Source: Saxidomus purpurata
Taxonomy: Eukaryota; Mollusca; Bivalvia; Venerida; Veneridae
Direction: 5' to 3'
DNA: 64,000 nucleotides
Assembly: GCA_022818135.1 (NCBI GenBank)
Contig: JAFMSR010000015.1
Location: forward strand, 30,683,691-30,747,690
Shown: positions 40,546-52,560 of the stretch, piece after piece
Position numbering within the stretch: position 1 is the first letter of the stretch
How the letters are laid out: each line of letters starts with the position of its first letter
Made by a program: the position numbers and the translations under genes
The notes under the pieces: model-generated
The model's input: the letters and a program-made list of their open reading frames with translations, nothing else
What the model was told of the DNA's origin: nothing
Database searches by the model: none

Positions 40546-41735
40546 TTACCCCCACCATGTTCCAAAGTCACAGGACAGTGTAAATAAAAGTAATCCCTGC
40601 TAGGATTTGATGTAGATGATAGTAGTCTGTAGTTGATGTAGTCTAGTAATCCCGGCTACAAGATTTGATTTGTTTTTCTCTACTTTTGTTTAAAAGATTT
40701 TCTATTATGTTTCAAGCAAATGATCGGACTGACATGCAATAAGGTGTGTTTTACGCCCTGAAAATGAGGCTTTCGTAAAATTCGAGTTTGTAACCTCTGC
40801 GAATTATATCGAGAACCCATTTGTTTGAGGTTATGCTCTGCCAGTCTTTCAAAAATATATGACAGTCGGCCACCCACTGGTACATGTATCTCGGAACGTA
40901 TTGCAATAATGCATTAAAGTTGAATTGTCAGCAAGTTCATATGGAGCAGTGTCACATATTGCTGCTGAGCGCCTTATAATAAGATAAAATATTCCTGAAC
41001 GGCGAGACTGATCTAAACACTTTGCCATTATTGAAAATACAATGTATATGCTTTGAATATGTTCGATTGTTTGCTTCTTGCCACATATATCTGAAAAAAA
41101 TCTCAACCAAATTGCTAAGACTATGTTGAAATAAAATGACATATATCCTTTGCACAGCCGGCATACTTTGTTAAACGCTCGACAGACATGCATGTGTATT
41201 TGTAAACACTGTACATCACGTGATGCTACTTTCGGTTTACTGCGCGTGTTGTTTACGTCAGCAAATAGATTGAGCTGTGACATGAAAGTAAAATTTCCAT
41301 TGGCCCAACTACAGAGGTCACGCGCAGGGGTCACCCTGTCTGCGTAGCTGAGCATGGACTTCTTTTCTTTTTTTTTGCCAATGAGAGGTCAATTTTAAGC
41401 GTTCTCATAAGATGTAAATATACCTGGGTTTGAGTACGACATGTCTGCTTTATGCCTATGAAAAAGTATTTGCACGCGCTCAAAACGCTATCCCACAGGG
41501 GCCTGTACGCGAACGTTGGTAAAATGAAAAGTTTCAAACCTTGTAAAATTGTGTCCAAGGTCATTTTCAAGGTTGTCTTAAAGTGTCAGCATTTGCCTCA
41601 GACATCTGAGTTTTCAACATTCAGGAGCTGTCGGACAAGGCTTTAAATTCATACAGACAAAACGTGTTCCATACGGTAACTGTCACTTCTATGGAAGACC
41701 AAACCTGTCTTAACCCGCGTATACGGTTTATTACG
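40546..41735. other. Intergenic, nothing recognised
   Basis: A 168-codon minus-strand frame at 40849-41355 is the longest here, but its composition is not protein-like and no motif or splice site supports it. Confidence 0.45.
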
Positions 41736-42222
41736 TTATGGCCGTTCAAAGGATATACCTAGCCGGCTAGACTGCTGAGCCTTATAAGCAAGTTTCTCAA
41801 TCGTTTTGCGAGGTGTATTTAAAAGTTTTTTTTTTTGTTTAATCGATGCTAAAACCCATGTCTCTTGACCAAATAGATTTAGACTAGACTGAAGACAATG
41901 AAGAGACTTCCAGGTATTTGTCAGAATCAACAGAAAATCGATCAAAAGTTTCCTCACTAAATGCAGTCAATGCGTTTGGAGTCCTAGTTCTGAAATAAAT
42001 TAGCTTCTAACACGTCTTTTTGAGAACCATCAATTGAAATGTCCTGTTCCTATTTCATAATAACCACTTCATCACCAAAACGTCAAACAAACCTGTTTGT
42101 TGTCTTGGACAAATTACGTTCATTTGAGACACTGTCGTCTGAATCATTGCAAGAACCAAGGACGGAATCCGAACCTGATCGGTGGCAATCTTAATCTGCC
42201 ATCATCCGGATCACTACTGCTG
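41736..42222 (-). pseudogene. Possible broken gene of unknown function
   Basis: On the minus strand a Ser/Asp-rich segment (SVLGSCNDSDDSVSNERN) runs to CAG|GTTTGT at 42093. A 103-bp intron ends in tttatttcag at 41990, and the next exon continues in frame as TPNALTAFSEETFDRF...SSLSSV before TAG at 41884. Further down, another frame resumes with LLNTPRKTIEKLAYKAQQ (about 41825-41770). Codon content and the frame-preserving intron suggest real coding ancestry, and the stop and frame change suggest decay. No family is recognised, and the 5' and 3' limits are unknown. Confidence 0.4.
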
Positions 42223-42984
42223 TCTGATAAATTCACATGAAATTTACCTTTACTATATACACATTTGATTTTAATTAAAACCAACATGAGATATTTTAAC
42301 AGCGTATTTTACTTGCCCTATTCTTCTAATACCGGAATCTATATTTCTCTCGCACATCTCAGAACATTTAAAGAAAGTGTCGGTAAATATTGGAAAGGCT
42401 CGATATCTATTAGGTGTGAAGGCAATAAATAAATTCAATGTTCGAACATATAATTACTGAGTTTAGAAAAAGCCATTAATCTTAATGTATTGATTTTATG
42501 AGTTCTATCGAATAAAAGTACAGAAACAATGTTAAAGTGCTCAAGAAAGCTAGCAGATTTGTGGTGAAACAAATTGGCACCCTATTAGCAAGCAATCGAA
42601 AATTATAAAATACCAAAACACAAGAAATTCATACTAGTGTGTACCAAGATATCTACCGCATGCAAATCTACATCATAACTTTTGTAAACTGATGATGTCG
42701 GACTCTCGCAAGCACCGTATATATTGTAGTTGGAAATAAACTCAGACTTACATAACATCAGTTATGTGTCCATCAAATTAAATCGCTGTTATTTTCCAGT
42801 ATGCACATTTAAGATCTATATTCAATTAAACAATGAACTTGTGTTTGAATGTTCTTATCAATGACAATATCAATGAATCGTTTTCAATATAATTAAGTTA
42901 TTTAAGCAACAACTTGCCAAACGTTTTCACCGTGCGAAGTCCATTACAGCATTATGAATACAGTAAGATCAACTGAAAAAAAAA
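42223..42984. other. Intergenic with one diverged duplicate block
   Basis: 42418-42530 resembles 53035-53150 ('ggcaataaataaa', 'aaaaagccattaatc' versus 'aaaaagccattgatc', 'tatgagttct' versus 'tacgagttct'). Nothing else is recognised. Confidence 0.5.
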
Positions 42985-43078
42985 AATATCAAACAGGGAA
43001 TGCCACATACCAAAAACGCAGCCTCCCAAAACGAGCCCCATAGCACACAGAAGTGCACACCACCAACACACACACACC
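42985..43078 (+). repeat. (CA)n-bearing dispersed element, left part only
   Basis: Matches the first 95 bases of the copy at 40235, up to the start of the (CA) tract, then stops at unrelated sequence. Confidence 0.8.
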
Positions 43079-43287
43079 CGAATGAAACCCGAATTCATGT
43101 CAGTTTAATCGTTCTTGACATTCACTTCCAATGAAGCTAACGGTTAGGTACTAGATACTAAAATCAACATTTCGTTTCGCAACATTATTTGTAAGATTGC
43201 AAGAAGTACCATTCCGAATCAACACTTTAGTATTGATTTAAATGGAAAATTTAATTGCAAGAATGCATCATACTTCTAATAAGAAAC

Positions 43288-46200
43288 ATGTAAAAGAGCA
43301 ATTTAGAGGCCAAATGTCAACCCGTATTGTTGTTCATGGAAATGATTTTATTTCTTTCACTAACTTATTGCAAATTAATTATTGACAATTGCCAAAGGAC
43401 TTCATTTTATGCCGTTGTAAATTTGTCTTCTGGGTGCTTTAAATTAATTTACGCTTCCTACGAATGTTGGTAGCATTTAGGGAGAACAACAAGTTGTCTT
43501 GTGTTTTACTAGAGGGAAACCTCATGAACCTCAAATGAGATAGAATAATAGAATTGTTGAAGCGAATGGTTACAGCATATCAATTTTCAGATTTACAATT
43601 ATGCCCACGGAATTTAATATAATTGTTTATCTTCAGTGAGCGGTATATAATCATTGCAAGCTTTTTGCAGTCGTAGCCAATAGTATCCTTTAAAGACATA
43701 TATCAAATGATGATTACACATTCATTGAAGAAAATTTCCGGGTCAACTCGGACCTAAGTCAACGCATACTTGTTTCATAAATAATCTTTGAAAAGTAGCA
43801 TAGAACTTTGTACATTGTTTATATACTTTGTTTACTTTAGGCAGTTAATAAAACTGAAATTAAATGCAACATAATGTACATCGTTTATTTTTACCTTGCT
43901 TATTTTTTGCCTTTAATACCCTGGTTTTGTGCCGTGTTTGACAAAAAAATATTGACAAAGAAACGACTGTTTTTTCAAATCAAAAATCTAGTTAATTTTA
44001 GAACATTTACGTACACATGGAATGTCTATGCTATTTCCACAAGGTACGAGTTGACTCATTCAGGAACAAGTTAACCTAGGTACGTGGACAGCTGCAGGTG
44101 CGAATCTCGGGTAACTGTGTGTTCGCGGTAACTCAATATCTTATGTAACATTGTCACAGCTTCCTCTGCAACATTGTATTGCATTTTGTAGTTGTCAACT
44201 TTTCTTTCCCCCATAACATTAAAAGGACTAATTTAAGTTACTTTAAAAACAGTGTATCTATCTATACGTATAATCCTGTCCTGCAATCATTTCGTGGACC
44301 TCTGCAAGGGTGTGCTGCCTTTTGATTTCAGTGTTTAACTTTCTATTAAGGATAGAAACCGACCATTCACGGTCTTACGCATTTGACTCGCGTCAATTGA
44401 AATGAAAACATAATCAAAACCCCTGTAGAACAAATGCAAAAGTAACTATATTGTGTTTAATGTGCCCTAGGTATATTTTATTGCGTTTGTTCTCATTCTA
44501 ATATCTATTTTTATAAAATGAAATTTTACAAAAGCAATTTCAGTTTAATTAAAATGTGTAAGTGTTTTGAACCTTTAAATAATTAGTGTTGTTATACATT
44601 TTTATATCAGGCACATTATTAATTATCTATACTTTTTTCGTATTATAGTTTTTCATGAACTATAGATTAAGTATAATTTTATTCATGACTGGATACACTT
44701 TATTTGCAATAAAATCTACATGAATTGTGAAAGAAAACACCGAATTGTTTTTAAGCAAGCACTCATAAAATGTAGATCTATACACCTGCAATAAATAGTT
44801 CTCGTGTACTGTGTTTTCTTTGCACAACTTCATTTCACAGTGCAAAATATATATATAACTAAATAGGAAAATTGCTTTTTCAGTGAACAAATAATACTAT
44901 AGTACTATTGTTGTGTGTTTTTGTTTCGTTTTGTTTATTTATATCATCCTATGACAAGTCCTTGCTGATTTGACCAATGTGACAAGAGCTTAATATTGCG
45001 TACTTGTGATGTCTTGTTTTTATTATCTGCTGCTGGCTGGGATCTAAAGAAGTTCTTTCCTGTGAGTTTGTGCTTGCACAATAAAATGACGGTGATATAA
45101 TCATGACTAAACCTTTGAGAGCTGAAAATAGATGAACCAGGTCAGTGATGCTCTCCAAAACTAACACCATGGAACAATGCTAGGTCAATAAGGAGACAAT
45201 AATGTAACTTTATGTTGGGCAAGAGTTACAATAAAAAGTCCAAGACAAGATTAGACAATGCTAAGACTATCAACAATGTTAATTGTGGATAACAGAGATA
45301 ATCAACAAAATACTTGTATAGGATATATGGATTAATTTTACCAATAAGAACGATGCCAATTTTAATGTTTTCTTAAGGCAAACATTATAAACAAAGCACC
45401 AATGCCTAGGTAATGTGCATATATTCCGCTTTCGAAGTTATTGACGAAGAAATGCATACATATTATAAAAACAAAATTACTGAGGGACCTAGTTACCCTT
45501 GAGATTATTTTACGAAACTTTCTATTTAAAGGGACATACCCTATCTGATGTCAAGCTAAATAACCTCAAAAACATTAATAATAGAACCTTTAGAAGTATT
45601 ATAACTTAACCTAAAAGTTTCAGCTCTGCATTCTCAGTCGTTATCGATGAAAGCAGAGGTTTAAAATACATTGCAGTACCGTAAACCATTCAATAATCTA
45701 TGTAGAGTTTGAACAATTAATGGGTGGATGCGATTCATTGAAGAAAATTTCCGGGCCTCTTTATTGATCTATTGTGGTAAAATGGGGGCATTTTTCACCA
45801 TAGGTTCTTCTTTAAAAGTGTATGTAATTATCATTTTGCATTTATTGAACACATAATCTACATTTGTATGTTTCGAGAATATAATCTGCTAGATGTAGGG
45901 AGTGCCTCTTTAAATGTATTTGAAGTGTTTTGAATTCGCTGTGATTAGTTTTAATAATAAATCATTGTCTTGAATGCTTAACGAGAGAAGGAAATAGCAA
46001 TTCATGAGAGTACATCTTAAAAGGGATATACATGTACGAAGTTATCATTTATTATCATATCAAAAACAAACAGGTTACAGTTTTTTGCATCTATTCCACG
46101 AAGAAAGCATCAAAACAATTCCACAATGAAACAAATACAAATTGAACATTTCAAAAATGCCAATGAAGAACCCTAAATATATGTATAAATGTCCGTTCTC

Positions 46201-47140
46201 TACTTCAACAAATCATATGATACCCTCTAAACACAAACATCGGCATGTTCGAGATGCTTTGTTGATTTAGATTTCTAAAACATTTTATTTTCCCCAAAGT
46301 TAGATTGATACCTTGTTTTAAATTGTCTTTATCTTGTACATCTTCCGTTTCATGTTCCTTAAAACGAATGCTGTTTATTCCTGTCATCAGTGGTATTAAG
46401 AGAGTATTGAGTAAATAATGACAATATATCTTACTTACCAAATATGTAAAAGGAAGTAGGTTGGCATAAAGATGAGAGAAAATTAATTGATTTCTGTATT
46501 TTATTATCATTTAACATTCAGAGACACATAATTTAAAGTAAATATGGTATTTTTTATTCAGAAAATGTAACATAGATATCTTGTTATGAATACTTTTTAC
46601 GTTGTTTTTCAACATAAACCGTCCATACTTTGTGTAGATTATTCCATGTGTTATTATTTTAAGTTTTATGCTTTTGAAGAGTAATAAGCGAACAGACTGA
46701 TTCAAGTTAAGACTTTTGGGACCAAGAGTAGACATAAGTACCCTGTTGCTTATTCAACCTTGGCATATAACGGAGTGCTTTAATACAAGTGGTATCAATG
46801 CAATATTCAAGGCTGCTGTTGTGTCTATACATTTGGGGAATGTTTTAAATCACAGAAATGAATGTAAGTTTCCTGTGAGACATTGTTGATACCTGCCAGG
46901 TAGATACAATTGGTCCATTTGAATGAGCCGTGCACTGTCAGTTGTAACATAAAATGCAGATAATGTGGATTTATAGAGATTCCTATTGTCTCTTCCGGAG
47001 TAAATTAGCATTCAAGCAGTTCAAGAGTAAAACTACAGCATGTAGAATAATTGTTTTGTACAAAGGTTTGTAATGTATTCATAATTTGGGATACAATTAA
47101 ATATGCGGGGAAAACTAATATAGATAAATATAGACAGTGC
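43288..47140 (+). repeat. Old tandem duplication, unit 1
   Basis: Blocks at 43290-43560, 45352-45525 and 47010-47135 have collinear counterparts at 48571-48830, 50120-50290 and 51350-51500. Example: 'gaggccaaatg(t/c)caaccc' and 'caaaggacttcatt'. Both units are noncoding as far as can be seen. Later MITE and (CA)n insertions differ between them. Between the matching blocks no exon was recognised. Confidence 0.6.
45526..45913 (+). mobile_element. TTAA MITE, family 3, complete copy
   Basis: 388 bp with TTAA at both ends. The left end is AAGGGACATACCCTA and the right end in reverse complement AAGAGGCACTCCCTA. Internal marks are 'ttaatgggtggatgcgat', 'aggttcttctttaaa' and 'gaacacataatctac'. No open frame. 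Confidence 0.85.
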
Positions 47141-47149
47141 AACGGTAAG

Positions 47150-47231
47150 TAAAAAAACAAAAATAATATCAAACAGGGAATGCCACGTACCAAAAACGCA
47201 GCCTCCCCAAAACGAACCCCCCCCCCCCCAA

Positions 47232-47306
<75 letters not shown>

Positions 47307-47336
47307 ACACCACCAGAATCACACCACCAACACACA

Positions 47337-47371
<35 letters not shown>

Positions 47372-47465
47372 CACACAAAAAAAAAAAAAAAAAAAATATA
47401 CACTACCAACACACACTAGCATACAAAGCAAACACACGAGGACAAAACGAACAATTAAAGGAACA
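47150..47465 (+). repeat. (CA)n-bearing element with long C and A runs
   Basis: Same ends as the copy at 40235, but the middle holds about 70 consecutive C (to 47306) and A runs (47350-47370, 47378-47396). The open frames of glycine, proline or lysine here are produced by the runs. They probably reflect consensus error. Confidence 0.8.
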
Positions 47466-48029
47466 CAGTGAAACTTCACCTCCGTTGAGTCAAGTTTGAA
47501 GAATAATTGACATTAGTAAAGAACAGTCAGTTGTAACTGTTGATAGTCCCATTATTAGTGTAGTTATTACTTACACATATAAATTATGGATAGAACAATG
47601 ATAAAAACTGTGTTCTGTTTAGTCTTTGTACATTCATTTCGTATTTTGTCTCACATTAACCAAAAACATTATTAGAATTAAAAAAGCAACGTATTTCTTT
47701 TTCTTAAACAACGCTCAATTTCGATATTCCTTAAAAAAACATTTAAACACTACAAAAGGACAAAACAATAATTTATTTCATGTGACACGAAATCATATTG
47801 CTGAGTAAACAGAATGCCGAGTGTATGCGACGTTAGATAGTTTACATAATTCAGCAGGATCAGTTGTGTAAGTTGATTGGTAAAAACGTAAATCATGGTA
47901 TTATTATCGGATCAGATATCGAACTTCTCAGACAGCAAAGAGTACCATTTCAAATCAACATTTAAAGAGGCACACAATAAAACTTGTGTTAAATCAAATT
48001 ACTATAAAAGCATAAATAATAGCAGATGT

Positions 48030-48207
48030 GCAAAAAAACAAAAATAATATCAAACAGGGAATGCCACGTACCAAAAACGCAGCCTCCCCAAAACGAGCCC
48101 CACATCACCCAGAAGCGCACACCACCAACACACACACACACGTACACACACACGACACACACACACAACCATGCACACACAAACACACACACACACACCA
48201 CCAACAC
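48030..48207 (+). repeat. (CA)n-bearing dispersed element, left part
   Basis: Matches the copy at 40235 through its (CA) tract, then joins directly to an internal part of a family 3 MITE at about 48208. One element has therefore replaced or interrupted the other's left end. Confidence 0.8.
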
Positions 48208-48512
48208 ACACCAGTAGTATTACTTAACCTAAACGTTTAAAGCTAAACGCTCCAGTCACCATCAGTAAAATCAGAGTTTTTAAACATGTTGCAGTACCGT
48301 AAAAATTCAATTAGCTATGTAAAATTGCTGATGTATAATTAATGGGTAGATAGTGATTAATTATAGAGGTCTCTATGTTGGTAATTTGTGCTAAAATGAG
48401 GCATATATTATGTTGTTCTTTCACACTGTATTTATACATCTTTTACGTTCATTGAACACATTATTAATGTTCGAAAAATATAATCTGCTAGATGTAAGAA
48501 GTGTTCCTTTAA
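48208..48512 (+). mobile_element. TTAA MITE, family 3, left-truncated
   Basis: Aligns with 45595-45913 from 'acttaacctaaa' through 'gatgtaagaagtgttcct' to a TTAA at 48509-48512. Confidence 0.8.
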
Positions 48513-49340
48513 GGATTTTTTAATACGGAAAATTTTAATTGAGTGGAATTGAACAATGCTAATCAGACACATGTAAAATAGCAATTTTGAGGCCAAATGC
48601 CAACCCTTATTGTAGTTCATCGAATAAACCTTCTTCTTTGGCAAACTTATTGCAAAATAATTATTCAGCAATTGTCAAAGGACTTCATTATGTGCCGCTG
48701 TAAATTTCTCTTCCAGGGGTCTTAAATCAATTTGTTATTCTTACGAGTGTTGATATCAATTAGGGATAACAGAGATAGTCTGCTGATGTATCATAGAGGA
48801 AACCTCCAATTAGATTGACTTAATTTAATTGGTGAAGCAAACAGACAGTGGCATGTGTGTATATTTTCCGAACTCCGTTTACATACTTTTACATACTTAC
48901 ATACTTGGTTCTAGCCAAACTATTTGGGGATATAGATATGATAATCAGACACTAAAAACGACAGACATCTTATTTTATATAGTTTAAAGTCCTTTATTTT
49001 TTTTAATAAATCATTCTCATTGAGATGTTCGAGTTACACATATGAACTAATTGTTTTGAAAATACAAACGAATAATTCGATCAGCCTTTTGCTCAGCGTC
49101 GCCGTAACTAAAAGAATATACATGTACATCTGAATCTGTTTATTTAAGGGATTCCTTTACACAGTACAGTTAACAGTGCAAGAATTGTACTAAATTGCAG
49201 AGAAAAACTTTTTTTCAATCGACAAAGTATTAAATCAATATATGAATAATGCTTCAGTCTATTTTTTATTCTGTAAATTGTTTTTGAATTTGGCTTGTTT
49301 TTTTTTAAATATTTCTGAGGAAAGGCGGCTCTGTTTTGTT

Positions 49341-49892
49341 TTGAAGGTCCATTACTAACACCAAATCGAATTTTCTTTTAAATCTGAAATTGTAACGGGG
49401 AAATACAGATTGAATCTGGCTTCTGAAACTTTACAATAGCCGTGGAGTATTTCCCTGTTTGAAATACTGCTGCGAAAAAAACGAGCGAATATTTGTGTAG
49501 TTCCTTAGATTGACCTGGGTGGTCTTATTTTCCTACTTTCGCTTTATTGAATGTTCTTAACAATCAGAGATATACGTTACACATCATTGGAAGTAAAGTT
49601 CTTTAATTATTATTCAAAATAGACATGCTTATTTATGTACAACCTATTTACAGCCTCTATCTGGGAAACTTCTGGAAAATTACAAAGATATTTTAAAACT
49701 GGAACACCTACTTTTGTTTTTGATAAGACAAAATATATTTTATTAATGTTTTAATTATTTTGTTAAACCCAAATTTTCAACACAATATGGTTACATTCGA
49801 TGCAGAATGTCATATTTTTCCTTCTGAAAAGACGCCCGTTACGATTCAAGATTTTAAAGAAAACTCGGTATGGTGTTAGTACTGGACCTTAA
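49341..49892. mobile_element. TTAA MITE related to family 2
   Basis: Inverted ends AGGTCCATTACTAACACCA (from 49345) and TGGTGTTAGTACTGGACC. TTAA at the right (49889-49892) and TTGA, probably a mutated TTAA, at the left. The ends are close to those of family 2 at 9401 but the interior is different and longer (552 bp). Confidence 0.75.
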
Positions 49893-50424
49893 AGTGGTTT
49901 TGTATTTACTTTTTTTTCTCTTATAAATCAAAGTTTCTGAAACGTATTCACCAACCAACATCATTATATTTTAAATACCATTACAGCTAAAAAACTAAAA
50001 ACATGCACCAACACATTTTAATCAGTGTTTCACGTAGTACTGAGTTATGTTGACTTTTTAACGTTTAAGTGTTGTTTACTTCTGTAACTACATGAAAATA
50101 GTACCAAGCAATATGGTTCGTTCTACGATTTAACTATATTTACTAAGGCACAAAACATAAACAAAATGTTCATTCCCAGGAGAATTGGTTAATATTCCAC
50201 AACCGAAATTAATGACAGGGGAATAAGTTTATACTCCACAAATGAAATAACTGAGAGATCTACTTCACCCTAGAGAATATTTAACAGAATGTTCGAGTAA
50301 AATGTATTTGCATAGTGTTACCACTTCTTGAGTTTTAAACTGATTTATTAAAGACTTGCCAGGGAGAAACGTTCTTTCTCTTCTTAATTACTATTGGTGA
50401 TAACTGTATTATTCGTGATAGTAA

Positions 50425-50560
50425 TTAAAGGGACATACCCTACATCTAGCCGATTATATTCTTGAAACATAGATTATGTGTTACATGAACGTAAAATAAT
50501 ATATAGTAAATACAATTTTAAAGAAGAACCTATGGCGAAAAATGTCTCATGAGGCATCAT
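50425..50560 (-). mobile_element. TTAA MITE, family 3, right-end fragment
   Basis: On the minus strand this is the right terminal part ('gatgtagggtatgtccctttaa'-type end, 'aggttcttctttaaaattg'). The other half is absent. Confidence 0.7.
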
Positions 50561-51500
50561 TTGATTGGGACCGACGATTGTAAACTTGAGAAATTACGGA
50601 CCAAACTGCAGAATAATTTGCACAACATGGACATGTACATTATGTTTGTACACATTATGGTGACCTGCACCCAGGCAATTACTTCGCGTGTAAATCAATA
50701 TAAAAATTATCTCGATTGATTGAATCATTAATCTAATTCTACTGCACAAGAACGAAAAATAAAAACGTTCATTAATTTTACACGAACATTTTGAAGTCGT
50801 TTTTGACCGATCAATTTACGTTCATATGGAAATCGTTTTAAAATGTTTTTCTCTCATTTGTTTATCCTACATATTAAACTGAAAGCTAACGATATTAACT
50901 GTATTGAAAGCTAAAGAAAGTATGAATAGTCGGACACTAGATGGGTCTATCAAGTCAATTCGCTATTGAGACCACTCCGCTATTGAGACCATTTATCGAA
51001 AGTACGGAAGGTGGTCGTAATAGCGGAATTCTACTGTATATACATGTATGCTAAATTACTGACACATACAAAGCCAATAGTGATACACAAACGTTTTCAG
51101 TCCAGATAGTTTTTGTGAGCCACAAACATATATAATACAAACCACTTGAATAGACGGACTATAAATTCAATGTCCCGTTTCACGAAAACATTTGATTTTC
51201 ATTATAAGCGGAAATTTCCCATGACATACTGCCGATGTCTACAAAATAAATAGGTCTGGGCCTTTAGAATGAACCCGAGAGATGTAACATACAAACCAGA
51301 TTATTTGCAAAGATGGCAACATCTTGTATAGGCGTAATTGCTTCTGAGAATACAATTATTCAAATAATCTCTGCAATTCCAGTATGATTACAACATGTCA
51401 AAAAGTTGCATTGAGCAGACGAGGGTTTGATATAGATATATTTTGGGATGCAACTAAACATACAGACAAACAGATAGATATTAATATAGACAGTTTGTAG

Positions 51501-52149
51501 GAAATTACAGGGTTCATATGATAAATTTCAAAGTTACAGCTTCAGGTTGTATTCAACAGTAACAAAAATATAAAAGATGTACTTATTAAACCAAAATGCT
51601 CTTAACCCATCACATGTATGTATCGTAGGTCAAGCAAACATGACCGACATAGTAAAAATTACGCTTTTAATTATTTCAATTATGTCATAAAAGAGCATCA
51701 TACTGTTAAACGAGGGCCTTTTTACTGAAATTAGAGCATTATATATTACATATGTTAATAGAATTGTGACGCCGAGATGAGCACATAGTACTTCGAACAA
51801 GCTATTCATCACAGCACTGATATTAAATTATTTCATGGCATGTGTAAATAGTAGAAACAAAACAGACACAAAGCAGCAATCATGCCACAATACAAAGAAC
51901 AATACCTAACTTTTCCTAAGAGAAAATGTATGTTAATAAGAATTTGTTCAGTGGTTTGTCGAAAAATAATGGTGGCTTTTTGCCCGTTCAACTTCTTTCC
52001 CAATCAACGTAAGAAGAACTTTACCAAGATAATGAAGGCTGGAAACCAGCCGAAAATGACATCATTGTGCTTTGATTTCAGAAAAGTTTTCTCGCGAATT
52101 TCGACATTTATATGAAACTAGCTCAACAAGCATAATTAGTAGCTGAATT
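51501..52149. other. Intergenic, nothing recognised
   Basis: AT-rich. The open frame at 51882-52115 has no family signature. Confidence 0.45.
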
Positions 52150-52560
52150 GAAACAAGAGGCCTAAAAGGTCAAGTGTCGCTCTTTTGGACTACTTGGACT
52201 GTTCTTAGTAAGTTTTATAAATATTTTCCAATGTTATCAAGGAAAAGCTAAGAGAGGTCAGTGTGAATTTGACTCACTGACCCCCAAAAATATCAGGGAT
52301 CATCAACATGTAGAGGAAACCTTCTGGGCAAGTTTTGTGAAAGTTGAACGAAAATTGAGACCTGTAGAATGTTATGCCTGTGGCCTTGACCAATAACCAA
52401 GTGACCCTAAACACAGCTGAGATCATTTACATGCTGCGAGGATTCTTGTCAGAAAATGTCACTACAGTCGAATGAAAACAAAGGAAAAGGAAAAGTTATC
52501 AAGAGAAAATTTACGGACGGACAACGAACAAACCACCACGGCATAATATATGCTGCTTGG
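52150..52560 (+). repeat. Dispersed bivalve-type repeat
   Basis: Begins 'caagaggcctaaaaggtcaa' and ends 'ggacggacaacgaacaaacc'. In between are 'tgactcactgaccccc', 'gtggccttgaccaa' and 'tgaccctaaac'. I recall this style of sequence from bivalve repeats. Noncoding. Confidence 0.55.

Larger units (their letters stand above)
48571..51500 (+). repeat. Old tandem duplication, unit 2
   Basis: Collinear partner of 43288-47140 (see that entry). Interrupted by a family 2-like element at 49341 and a family 3 fragment at 50425. A 'ggtcgtaatagcggaatt' block at 51013 pairs loosely with 'tccgctattgagacca' at 50966, a small imperfect inverted repeat. No exon recognised. Confidence 0.6.

Noticed and set aside
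40066..40603. Open frames of 111 and 155 codons with cysteine-valine or threonine-histidine repeats
   Set aside because: They cross the (CA)n tract of a noncoding repeat; part of the frame recurs identically at 39599 because the repeat recurs.
40849..41355. 168-codon minus-strand frame
   Set aside because: No motif, splice support or protein-like composition; overlaps other chance frames.
47005..47479. Glycine-, proline- and lysine-rich open frames of 79-148 codons
   Set aside because: Produced by C and A homopolymer runs inside a dispersed repeat.
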